Assembly: GCA_050014835.1 (NCBI GenBank)
Contig: JBEKCO010000020.1
Location: 1 to 31,345, forward strand
DNA length: 31,345 bases
Origin: Bog-793 sp050014835
GTDB lineage: Bacteria > Actinomycetota > Acidimicrobiia > Acidimicrobiales > Bog-793
Reading direction: 5' to 3'
The position numbers and the translations under genes are program-made. Below the pieces are notes generated by a model, which worked only from the letters and a program-made list of their open reading frames with translations, was not told where the DNA came from and searched no databases. Of the stretch, positions 1-9,044 are shown in pieces (the first letter of the stretch is position 1; each line of letters begins with the position of its first letter).

Positions 1-889
1 GCGATCTCGGCGGCCGGCGGGGCGAGCGGCACGAGGTCGGGCTCGGTGAAGTAGCGGTAGTCGTAGGCCTCTTCTTTCGAGCGCAACGGCGACGTGAGGC
101 CTTCGTCCTCGTTCCAGTGCCGGGTCTCCTGCACGACCCTCCCGCCCGATTCGAGCACGGCGATCTGGCGCGCCGCCTCATAGTCGACGGCACGCCCGAG
201 CGACCGCAGCGAGTTGAGGTTCTTCACCTCGCAGCGCGTCCCGTACTCGGCGTCGCCTGCCCGGCGGACCGAGATGTTGGCGTCGACGCGCAGCGAGCCC
301 TCCTCCATCCGTCCGTCGGAGGCGCCGGTCGCGACGAGGATGGCCCGCAGCTCGTTCACGTAGCTGCGGGCCTGCTCGGCCGAGCGGATGTCCGGCTCGG
401 AGACGATCTCGACGAGCGGGACGCCGGCCCGGTTGTAGTCGACGAGCGAGTAGTCGGCGTCGTGGATCCGCCCTCCGCCGCCGACGTGGGTCGTCTTGCC
501 GGTGTCCTCCTCGATGTGGGCCCGGACGATGCCGACGACCGAGCCGTCGGCGAGCTCGACGCGCCCGCCGACGTTGATCGGCGCGTCGTACTGGCTGATC
601 TGGTAGTCCTTCGGCATGTCCGGGTAGAAATAGTTCTTCCGGTGGAACACGGACGCCTCGACGCTCGAGCCGAGCGCCGACCCGATGGCGATGGCGAACT
701 CGACGGCGCGGGCGTTGAGGACCGGCAGCGACCCCGGCAGGCCGAGGCACACCGGGCAGACGTTCGTGTTCGGCTCGGCTCCGAAGGCGTTCGGGCACGA
801 GCAGAAGAGCTTCGTTGCGGTCGAGAGCTCGCAGTGCACCTCGAGCCCGACGACGATCTCCCAGCCGGCACCGGGCGAGCTGTCCGCCG

Positions 890-893
<4 letters not shown>
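1..893 (-). CDS. gatB: Aspartyl/glutamyl-tRNA amidotransferase subunit B (partial, 3' end outside window)
   Basis: GatB binds misacylated Glu-tRNA(Gln) or Asp-tRNA(Asn) and phosphorylates the side chain, so that ammonia from GatA can convert it to the amide. The visible 297 residues hold the N-terminal half of the cradle/kinase domain: VGLEVHCEL at residues 15-23, a Cys pair CSC at 31-33 and CPVC at 46-49 (the GatB zinc-binding pattern), then HRKNYFYPDMPKDYQISQYD at about 84-103, a hallmark of the family. The ATG start overlaps the gatA stop by four bases (ATGA, 890-893), indicating translational coupling in a gatC-gatA-gatB operon. The gene is cut only by the window edge and shows no frameshift. 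The helical and YqeY-like tail domains are outside the view. Identification is very secure. Confidence 0.97.
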
Positions 894-2373
<1,480 letters not shown>

Positions 2374-2377
<4 letters not shown>

Positions 2378-2685
2378 GGCGCCTCGCCCAGGATCGGCGG
2401 GACCCGGAACCGGCCCGACTCGGCGAGCGGCGCCTGGGCGAGGACCTCGTCGCGGTCGAGCGTCATACCGGGCGTGTCCGGCCGCAGCACGTTCTCGAGT
2501 TCGAGCGGGTGCGCCGTCGGGGGCACGTCGGTCGTGTCGAGCCCGGTCACCGCGGCGACGTGGTCGAGGATCGAGGCGAGCTGCGCGGCGTAGAGGTCGA
2601 CCTCGCCGGGTTCGAGATCGAGGCGGGCGAGGCGGGCGACGTAGACGACGTCGTCACGGGAGAACGATTCGGTCACGGCTGGCAC
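2374..2685 (-). CDS. gatC: Aspartyl/glutamyl-tRNA amidotransferase subunit C
   Basis: GatC is the small subunit that wraps the GatA-GatB interface and stabilises the amidotransferase. The product is 103 residues, close to the usual 95-100, with the family's N-terminal helix (VVYVARLARLDLEPGEVDLY), a middle ASILDHVAAVTGLDTTDVPP, and the C-terminal RPDTPGMTLDRDEVLAQAP followed by RFRVPPIL. The GTG at 2683-2685 was chosen; a second in-frame GTG three codons later (2674-2676) is an equally credible start because neither has a strong ribosome-binding site. It is the first gene of the gat operon and diverges from the plus-strand SCP2-like gene. A weak -10-like TACGAT lies on the minus strand at 2754-2759, without a convincing -35. 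Confidence 0.95.
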
Positions 2686-2773
2686 CCACGATCCACTCGA
2701 CGGGCGAAACGGGAAGGAGGCTCCGGCACGGGCAGGCGGACGCTCACCCGCTCATCGTACTGGGCCGCCAGAA

Positions 2774-2801
2774 GGCGCAGATTCGACCGGTAGTCTGCGC
2801 C
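2774..2801. promoter_or_regulatory. Inverted repeat in divergent gatC / SCP2-like intergenic region
   Basis: Perfect 8-base arms, GGCGCAGA at 2774-2781 and TCTGCGCC at 2794-2801, are separated by 12 bases. The right arm overlaps a -10-like TAGTCT (2791-2796) for the plus-strand gene. The left arm lies just upstream of the -10-like TACGAT of gatC. The arrangement is what a shared operator would look like, but no regulator is known from the sequence and a chance hairpin is possible. Confidence 0.35.
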
Positions 2802-2840
2802 CCGGGCGGCGTCACGGAACGCCGGCCCGGAAGGAGCCCG

Positions 2841-3251
2841 GTGGCGACGAGGTACGCGTTCTTGAGCGACGCGTGGTTGGTCGCGGCCCGGGCGATCTAC
2901 GCCCGCCACGCCGGCGAGGCCGCGCCGGCGGCGGCGAGCGTCCGGATCAACCTCGTCGTCGAGGACGTCCCCTTCGGCCCGGGCGCGCTCGACGCACACG
3001 TCGACACCTCGACCGGCGTCGCCGACGTCGAGCTCGGCCACCTCGACGCGCCCGAGCTCACCGTCAGCCTCGACTACGCCCTCGCCCGGACGGTCCTCGT
3101 CGAGGGCGACGTCCAGGCGGGATTCGGGGCCTTCATGGCCGGACGGGTCCGGATGGAAGGCGACGTGACGAAGCTCCTCGGCTTCCAGCAGGCGACGCCG
3201 ACGCCGCGTCAGGCGGAGATCGCCGCGGAGATCCGCGCGATCACCGAGTGA
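2841..3251 (+). CDS. SCP2 sterol-binding-domain-like protein
   Basis: This is a 136-residue soluble protein resembling the single-domain SCP2 family, whose members have a hydrophobic tunnel for lipids or acyl chains; the ligand here is unknown. Family-like features are the N-terminal FLSDAWLVAA, a central beta-rich stretch, and the C-terminal pattern VEGDVQAGFGAFMAGRVRME followed by GDVTKLLGFQQ. No signal peptide or membrane segment is visible. The GTG start was chosen because AAGGAG sits at 2831-2836, four bases upstream, and because the domain begins there; the reading frame stays open far upstream but runs antisense through gatA and gatC. It is the only plus-strand gene in the window, divergent from gatC, and its stop overlaps the end of ligA by 11 bases tail to tail. 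Confidence 0.8.
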   Translation: MATRYAFLSDAWLVAARAIYARHAGEAAPAAASVRINLVVEDVPFGPGALDAHVDTSTGVADVELGHLDAPELTVSLDYALARTVLVEGDVQAGFGAFMAGRVRMEGDVTKLLGFQQATPTPRQAEIAAEIRAITE

Positions 3252-5397
3252 CACCGCCCTCGGGGCCGATCTCGCCGGTCTCGAGCAGGCGGACGAAACC
3301 GGCCTCGTCGAGAACCGGGATCCCGAGCGCATCGGCCTTCGCGGTCTTCGACGCCCCGGGCTCCGCCCCGACGACGAGGGCCGTCGTCCTGGCCGACACC
3401 GACCCGGGCGACTTGCCTCCCCGGGCGACGATCGCCGCCTCGGCCTCGTCACGGGTGAATCCCTCGAGGGCCCCGGTGACGACGACGGAGCGGCCGGAAA
3501 GCGTCTGGGTGAGATCGGGGGCCCCTCCCCGGTACCGGCCCGAGGCAAAGCTCACGCCGGCGACCCGCAGCTTCTCGACCACCGCCCGGTTGCTCTCCTC
3601 GGCGAAAAACGCGCCGATGCTCTGCGCGATGACGGCCCCCACGCCCTCGACGGCGGAGAGCGCCGCCTCGCCGGCCGCCCCGAGCTCGTCGAGGTCGGCG
3701 AACCGGGCGGCGAGCGCGTCGGCGACGGTCCCGCCGACGTGGCGGATCGACAGCCCGACGAGCAGACGCGACAGCCCCCGGGTCTTCGACGCGGCGATCG
3801 CGGCGACGAGGTTCGCCGCCGAGATCTCCCCGAATCCCTCGAGGGGTGCTAGCCGATCGGCACGGAGCGCGTAGACGTCCGCGACGTCGGCGAGCATCCC
3901 CGCCCCGACGAGCTGGGTGACGCGCTGCTCCCCGAGGCCCTCGATGTCCATCGCGGCGCGCCCGGCGAAGTGCGCGAGCCGCTGCACGCGCTGGGCCGCG
4001 CATTCGAGGTTCACGCAGTAGGTGTCCGCCTCGCCCTCGAGGCGGACGAGCGGGCTCGCGCAGCTCGGGCAGCGCTTCGGGAAGAGCCAGGGCGTGCTCC
4101 CGGCCGGGCGCAGCGACGGGACGGCGGCGATCACCTCGGGGATGACGTCGCCGGCCTTGCGCACGATCACCGTGTCGCCCGGCCGGACGTCTTTCTCGCG
4201 GACCTGGTCCTCGTTGTGGAGCGTCGCGTACTCGACGGTCGACCCGGCGACGACGACCGGGGTGAGCTTGGCGTACGGCGTCGCCCTCCCCGTGCGGCCG
4301 ATCGAGACGGCGATGTCTTCGAGGAGCGTCGTGCGCTCCTCGGGCGGGAACTTGTAGGCGATCGCCCAGCGCGGCGCCCGCGAGGTCGCGCCGAGCAACC
4401 GCTGGAGCGCCAGGTCGTCGACCTTGGCGACGACGCCGTCGATCTCGTAGTCGAGGTCGTGACGGTGCTCCTGCCAGTGGCGGCAGAGCTCGTAGACCGC
4501 ATCGAGGCCCTCCGCCGCCCGGATCTCGGGGTTGACCGGCAATCCGGCGCGCCCGACGAGCGCGAGCGAGGCGGTGTGCGAGTCGAGACCGGCGCCGCCC
4601 GGCCCGGCGGCCCCCCCGTCCACCTCGCCGACCTGGTAGGCCCAGAACGAGAGCGGCCGCGCCGCGGTGACGGCCGGGTCCTTCTGGCGCAGCGACCCGG
4701 CGGCGGAGTTGCGGGGGTTGGCGAACGGGCGGAGCCCGGCCTCGACCTGCCGCCGGTTGAGTTCCTCGAACGCCGAGATCGCCAGGTAAACCTCACCGCG
4801 CACCTCGAGGACCGCGGGCACGTCGCTGGCGGCGAGCGTGAGCTTCCCGGGGATCGCCCGGATCGTGCGGACGTTCGCCGTCACGTCCTCGCCGGTCGTT
4901 CCGTCGCCGCGGGTCGCGGCCCGGACGAGCTGGCCGCGCTCGTAGCGGAGCGAGACGGCGAGCCCGTCGATCTTCGGTTCGCAGACGTAGCGCACCGCGG
5001 CCGGCGCGCCGGGCGCCGCGGCAAGCAGCCGTTCGACGCGCTCGCCCCAGGACTCGAACTCCTCGAGGCTGAACACGTTGTCGAGGCTCATCATCCGCAC
5101 GGCGTGGCGCACGGGGGCGAACTGCGCCGCGGGCGCGGCACCGACCTCGTCCGCGACCGACTCGGGCCCGGCGAGCTCGGGATGGTCGGCCTCGAGGCGC
5201 CGCAGCTCGACGACGAGGGCGTCGTACTCGGCGTCGGCGATCTCCGGCGCGTCCTCCCGGTGGTAGCGGTCGGCGTGGTAGCGGATAAGCGCCTGCAGCT
5301 CCGCCGCCCGTGCCGCCGGATCGGCGCCGAGGCGCGCGGCGTGCTCGGCCGCCAACCCCTCGACGAACGGGGCCGCATCGTCGGCGTCCGTCGTCAT
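3241..5397 (-). CDS. ligA: NAD-dependent DNA ligase LigA
   Basis: LigA seals nicks during replication and repair using NAD+. The 718-residue protein has the full architecture: N-terminal Ia domain with HADRYHREDAPEIADAEYD near residues 41-59, nucleotidyltransferase domain with the adenylated lysine Lys142 in EPKIDGLAVSL, OB-fold from about 350 to 430, four-Cys zinc finger (Cys443, 446, 461, 466), helix-hairpin-helix region about 480-610, and a C-terminal BRCT domain about 633-715. The open frame continues far upstream through mnmA, but the ATG at 5395-5397 is the correct start: the conserved domain begins there and it overlaps the mnmA stop by four bases (ATGA). The 3' end overlaps the convergent SCP2-like gene by 11 bases. 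No residue expected for activity is missing. Confidence 0.98.
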   Translation of the reverse strand: MTTDADDAAPFVEGLAAEHAARLGADPAARAAELQALIRYHADRYHREDAPEIADAEYDALVVELRRLEADHPELAGPESVADEVGAAPAAQFAPVRHAVRMMSLDNVFSLEEFESWGERVERLLAAAPGAPAAVRYVCEPKIDGLAVSLRYERGQLVRAATRGDGTTGEDVTANVRTIRAIPGKLTLAASDVPAVLEVRGEVYLAISAFEELNRRQVEAGLRPFANPRNSAAGSLRQKDPAVTAARPLSFWAYQVGEVDGGAAGPGGAGLDSHTASLALVGRAGLPVNPEIRAAEGLDAVYELCRHWQEHRHDLDYEIDGVVAKVDDLALQRLLGATSRAPRWAIAYKFPPEERTTLLEDIAVSIGRTGRATPYAKLTPVVVAGSTVEYATLHNEDQVREKDVRPGDTVIVRKAGDVIPEVIAAVPSLRPAGSTPWLFPKRCPSCASPLVRLEGEADTYCVNLECAAQRVQRLAHFAGRAAMDIEGLGEQRVTQLVGAGMLADVADVYALRADRLAPLEGFGEISAANLVAAIAASKTRGLSRLLVGLSIRHVGGTVADALAARFADLDELGAAGEAALSAVEGVGAVIAQSIGAFFAEESNRAVVEKLRVAGVSFASGRYRGGAPDLTQTLSGRSVVVTGALEGFTRDEAEAAIVARGGKSPGSVSARTTALVVGAEPGASKTAKADALGIPVLDEAGFVRLLETGEIGPEGGVTR

Positions 5398-6431
5398 CGG
5401 GCGATCCCGGAGCCGACGACGACGTCGCCCAGGTAGCAGGCGACGACCTGGCCGGGGGCGACCCGCTTCTCGCGGCGGGCGAACTCGATCCCCGCCGCGG
5501 TGACCATCGCGGGGAGCCCGGTGCCGTGGGCACTCACCTGGGCGACCACGGGCGTGCCGACCGGCAGCGGCGCGGCGAACCAGGTGCGCTCGGCGAACTC
5601 GACACCGCCCACCAACAGCTCCTCGAGCCCGCCGGCGAACACGGTCGACGTGGCGAGGTCGACGTCGACCGCGTAGCGCCGACCGGCGCCGGCGGCACCG
5701 AGGCCCCGGCGCTGGCCGACGGTGACGAGCTCGATCGCCGGGAGCGTCGCCAGCTCGGCTCCGGTCAGGCGGTCGACGACGCGCCCGGCGTGCAGTGGGA
5801 TCCGTTCGGCGAGGAACGCCGAACGTCCGAGCCCCGGGGACCGGGAAGCGATGAAGCACACGTCCTGGCTGTCGGGCTTGGCCGCCGTGCGCAGGCCGAA
5901 GCGCCTGGCGAGCTCGCGCACGACGGTCTTCGGGTACTCCCCGACCGGCAGGACGACGTTGCGGAGGTCGTCTGCCCGCAAGGTCGCCAGCACGTAGGAC
6001 TGGTCCTTGTGACGGTCGGCGCCCCGGCGCAGGGTCACCTTGCCGTCCCCCGTGGTGACCCGGGCGTGGTGACCCGTCGCGAGCGCGTCGAAGCCGAGCC
6101 GGCAGGCTCGTCTTGCGAGATGGCCGAACTTCACTCGGCGGTTGCACTCGATGCAGGGATTCGGCGTCCGGCCCGCGGCGTGGTCCGCGACGTACGGCCC
6201 GACCACGTCGGCCTCGAACTCCTCGGTGAAGTTGAAGACCCGGTGGTCGATGCCGAGGCGGTTCGCGACCCGGCGCGCGTCGTCGACGTCGGCGAGCGAG
6301 CAGCAACCGGAGTCGCCGGACCCGCCCCACAGCTTCAGGGTCGCGCCGACGACCTCGTGGCCCGCCTCGACGAGCAGCGCCGCCGCGACGGACGAGTCGA
6401 CTCCGCCGGACATCGCGACGAGGACGCGCAC
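5394..6431 (-). CDS. mnmA: tRNA-specific 2-thiouridylase MnmA
   Basis: MnmA adenylates and thiolates U34 of Glu, Gln and Lys tRNAs with sulfur relayed from a cysteine desulfurase. The 345-residue product starts VRVLVAMSGGVDSS, giving the PP-loop ATP-binding motif SGGVDSS at residues 8-14. The catalytic Cys93 lies in RTPNPCIECNRRVKFG and the second catalytic Cys192 in KPDSQDVCFI. A C-terminal beta-barrel region follows from about residue 210. The GTG at 6429-6431 is chosen because the PP-loop strand begins there; the longer frame upstream is antisense-type sequence within the desulfurase gene. The start lies four bases after the cysteine desulfurase stop, and the stop overlaps ligA, so sulfur donor and acceptor enzymes are co-transcribed. 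Confidence 0.97.
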   Translation of the reverse strand: MRVLVAMSGGVDSSVAAALLVEAGHEVVGATLKLWGGSGDSGCCSLADVDDARRVANRLGIDHRVFNFTEEFEADVVGPYVADHAAGRTPNPCIECNRRVKFGHLARRACRLGFDALATGHHARVTTGDGKVTLRRGADRHKDQSYVLATLRADDLRNVVLPVGEYPKTVVRELARRFGLRTAAKPDSQDVCFIASRSPGLGRSAFLAERIPLHAGRVVDRLTGAELATLPAIELVTVGQRRGLGAAGAGRRYAVDVDLATSTVFAGGLEELLVGGVEFAERTWFAAPLPVGTPVVAQVSAHGTGLPAMVTAAGIEFARREKRVAPGQVVACYLGDVVVGSGIAR

Positions 6432-6435
6432 CGCC

Positions 6436-7614
6436 TCAGTCTCCCATCGCGTCCTGTCGGGCGAGCGACGCGACCGCCGTTGCGACGACTCCGCGGGCGT
6501 AGTCGATCTCGTCGTCGGTCGTCGCCGGACCGAGCGTGAACCGCACCGCCTCCCGGGCTTCGGGCCCCTTCCAGCCCATCGCCCGCAGCACGTGGCTCGG
6601 CTCGATCGCCCCCGAGGAACACGCCGACCCGGCCGACGCGGCGACGCCCGCCTCGTCGAGGAGGACGAGGAGCTCCTCGGCGAGCACGCCGGGGAACCGG
6701 ACGTGGGCGTGGCCCGGCGCGGCGAGCGAACGGGGGACCGACTCCACCATCTCCGGCGCCACAGCCGCCAGCCCGTCGAGGAACCGGCCGCGGCGCGCGG
6801 CCGTCGACGCACAGGCCGTCTCCCGCTCGGCCGCCGCCAGCCTCGCGGCCGTCGCCATCGCGACGATCCCGGCGACGTTCTCCGTCCCGGGCCGCAGGCT
6901 CCGTTCCTGGCCGCCGCCGACACAGAGCGGGGTGAGCGCCCCCGAGGCGCGCCCCCGCACGACGAGGGCGCCGACCCCTTTCGGCCCGCCGAACTTGTGG
7001 GCCGACACCGACACGAGGTCGTACCCCGCCAGCTGCCCGGCCACGTCGCACCACGCGAACGCCTGGACGGCGTCGCTGTGGACGAGCGCCCGCGGTGCGC
7101 GCCTTCGCACCTCGTCGAGGAGCTCGGCGAGCGGCTGGACCGTTCCCACCTCGTTGTTCACCGCCATCACGCTCACGAGCGTCACCGTCTCGTCGAGCGC
7201 CCGGGCGAGCTCGTCGGGCCCGACGATCCCTTGCGCCGTCGGCTTCACGAGCCGCGCCCCGACGCGGCGCGCCGGGTTCAGGACCGCGTGGTGTTCGATC
7301 GCCGTCGTGACGACGGTGCCGCCGACCCGGCTGTGCACGCCGAGCACGGCGAGGTTGTCCGCCTCGGTCCCGCCGGAGGTGAACACGACCTCGCCCGGCG
7401 CGCAGCCGAGCACCGCCGCCATCTCGTCCCGGGCGTCGTCGAGGGCGCGGCGCGCGCGGCGCGCCGTCGCGTAGACGCCCGACGGGTTCCCGAACTCGGC
7501 CGACAAAAACGGCAGCATCGCCGCGACGGCCTCGGCGCGCATCGGCGTCGTCGCCGCATGGTCGAGGTAGGCGCCGGGCCGCGGCGACGAAGACCCCAGC
7601 TGCTCATAGTTCAT
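6436..7614 (-). CDS. Cysteine desulfurase (IscS/NifS type)
   Basis: This PLP enzyme removes sulfur from L-cysteine and carries it as a persulfide; its neighbour mnmA suggests tRNA thiolation is one use, and Fe-S cluster assembly may be another. From the ATG the protein has 392 residues. The N-terminus has AYLDHAATTPM, the PLP lysine is Lys207 in SAHKFGGPKG, and the persulfide cysteine is Cys332 in SAGSACSSGAIEPSHVL, a long flexible loop typical of class I desulfurases. An in-frame GTG five codons upstream (7627-7629) is an alternative start; neither has a clear Shine-Dalgarno sequence. The gene is followed by mnmA after four bases and preceded by the maltokinase-like gene with a spacer of about 60 bases. 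Confidence 0.94.
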   Translation of the reverse strand: MNYEQLGSSSPRPGAYLDHAATTPMRAEAVAAMLPFLSAEFGNPSGVYATARRARRALDDARDEMAAVLGCAPGEVVFTSGGTEADNLAVLGVHSRVGGTVVTTAIEHHAVLNPARRVGARLVKPTAQGIVGPDELARALDETVTLVSVMAVNNEVGTVQPLAELLDEVRRRAPRALVHSDAVQAFAWCDVAGQLAGYDLVSVSAHKFGGPKGVGALVVRGRASGALTPLCVGGGQERSLRPGTENVAGIVAMATAARLAAAERETACASTAARRGRFLDGLAAVAPEMVESVPRSLAAPGHAHVRFPGVLAEELLVLLDEAGVAASAGSACSSGAIEPSHVLRAMGWKGPEAREAVRFTLGPATTDDEIDYARGVVATAVASLARQDAMGD

Positions 7615-7674
7615 CGCCGTCCAGTCCACTCGAAAATGCCGCTCGCGCGCCCATCGGACGCCGGCGAGCCGGTC

Positions 7675-9039
7675 TCAGCCCTCGGAGAACCCCGACCCGT
7701 GGAGGTGCTCGCGGGCCGCGGTGAGCACCCCGAGGAGCTCCTCGACGATCCCGGCCTCCGCCGGCACCAGCCGCCCGACGTCGCGCGTGGCGACGTAGCC
7801 GTCGAGGAAGGCGCGCTGGTTGCGCACCACCCAGGCCCTCGCGAGACGGTCGGCGGCGGCGACCTCGTCGACCGGCCGCTGGGCGAGCGCCTCCCGGGCG
7901 GTCCGACCGATCGAGAACCACATGTCGGCGAGATCCTCGATCGGCGTGCCCGTGCGGGGGGCGATCGAGGCGCGCGGCAGCGGATCGGCGAACAACGGAT
8001 CGTCGCCGAACCCGACGACGACCCAGCCGCTCTCGGTGCGCATCACCCGGCGCAGGTGGAAGTCGCCGTGGATCCGGATCGCCGCACCGGCCGCCCCCGG
8101 ACCGAGGTCACGGAGGCGCCCGACGAGCCCGGACGCCGTCCGGGCCCGCTCGACGGGGCGCCGGCGAACCGCCCCGGCCGCGGTGAGCGAAGCGATCTGG
8201 TCGGCGAGTGCCGCGGCCGAGACCTCGGACGCCCCGAAGGCGTCGACGAGCGCGAGATGCAGACGCGCCGCCGTCGACCCGAGACGGCGCATCTCCGAGG
8301 CGAGATCCCCGCCGGCCGACGCCACCACCGCGGCGGCGTCGAACTCGAGCCCGGGCTCGAAGGCCGACGGACCCGCGCCGTCGGACCGGTCGTGTCCCGA
8401 GGCGCGCGCCAACAGGTCGCGGAGCGAGGTCAGCGCCAGCAGCCGTCCCTCGAGCGCGGAGGGGAGGAACTCGCGCACGAGGGCGAGGTCAAACCCGTCG
8501 GCGGCCCAGGCGGAGACCGGCGCCAGGATCGCGTTGAACCCGACGGAGTCGAGCCCCATCAGCACCTCGATCTCCGGTCGCGTCGTGTCCTCGAGCACCC
8601 GGTAGCACTTCATGAGCAAACGCCCGTCGTAGACGAGCGAGGCGTGCGACACGGCGGTCGCGACCTGGCGGACGCGCGTCGCCGTCTCCCGGCCCCCGGT
8701 CGCCCGGCGGAGCAGCTCGAGGGCGAGGGCGTCGTCGGCGAGGGCGTCGTAGACGAGCACGGAACGTCCGTCCTCGAGCGCGGTGCCGAAGGTCGCGCCC
8801 TCCCGCCCGTGGAGCGCCCGGGTCGCCTCGGCCGCCTCCCGCCACCCGACAAAGACGCTGAAATGACGGCCGCGGCAGGCGAGCAGCAACCGGCACAACG
8901 GCGGGGATGCCTCGCGGAGCACCTCGGCCCCGGCGAGCTCGATCTCGCCGGCGCGGGCGCCCGGGATCGTCAGCTGGAACCAGCTCTGGCGGTCGAGATA
9001 CGACCGGGCGAGCGCCCCCAGCTCCTCGTGGACGAGCAC
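7675..9039 (-). CDS. Maltokinase-like protein with altered kinase motif
   Basis: The 454-residue product resembles actinobacterial maltokinases (Mak/Pep2), which phosphorylate maltose for the GlgE alpha-glucan pathway. It has an N-terminal cap region (SWFQLTIPG near residue 19), an ATP-lobe strand with Lys144 in LLMKCYRVLE, the catalytic-loop motif HGDFHL at 324-329 (Asp326), and a C-terminal helical tail ending in RNQRAFLDGY. In known maltokinases the next strand reads roughly LIDFEGEP, with a metal-binding Asp; here it reads VVGFGDDP, so that Asp is Gly343, and the Gln after HL is Arg330. The downstream Asp-Ser-Pro-Leu-Arg-Asp segment is also diverged. GTG at 9037-9039 is chosen, five bases after the treS stop, with GAGGGG upstream. 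It may be a degenerate kinase, a pseudokinase, or an enzyme with shifted metal ligands. I checked the codons by reverse complement. Confidence 0.78.
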   Translation of the reverse strand: MLVHEELGALARSYLDRQSWFQLTIPGARAGEIELAGAEVLREASPPLCRLLLACRGRHFSVFVGWREAAEATRALHGREGATFGTALEDGRSVLVYDALADDALALELLRRATGGRETATRVRQVATAVSHASLVYDGRLLMKCYRVLEDTTRPEIEVLMGLDSVGFNAILAPVSAWAADGFDLALVREFLPSALEGRLLALTSLRDLLARASGHDRSDGAGPSAFEPGLEFDAAAVVASAGGDLASEMRRLGSTAARLHLALVDAFGASEVSAAALADQIASLTAAGAVRRRPVERARTASGLVGRLRDLGPGAAGAAIRIHGDFHLRRVMRTESGWVVVGFGDDPLFADPLPRASIAPRTGTPIEDLADMWFSIGRTAREALAQRPVDEVAAADRLARAWVVRNQRAFLDGYVATRDVGRLVPAEAGIVEELLGVLTAAREHLHGSGFSEG

Positions 9040-9044
9040 GTCGG

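Noticed and set aside
3241..6330. A 1029-residue minus-strand frame that looks like a larger ligase fusion
   Set aside because: Residues upstream of the ligA ATG are Arg/Pro/Gly-rich out-of-frame translation of mnmA. LigA homology begins at the ATG at 5397, which overlaps the mnmA stop.
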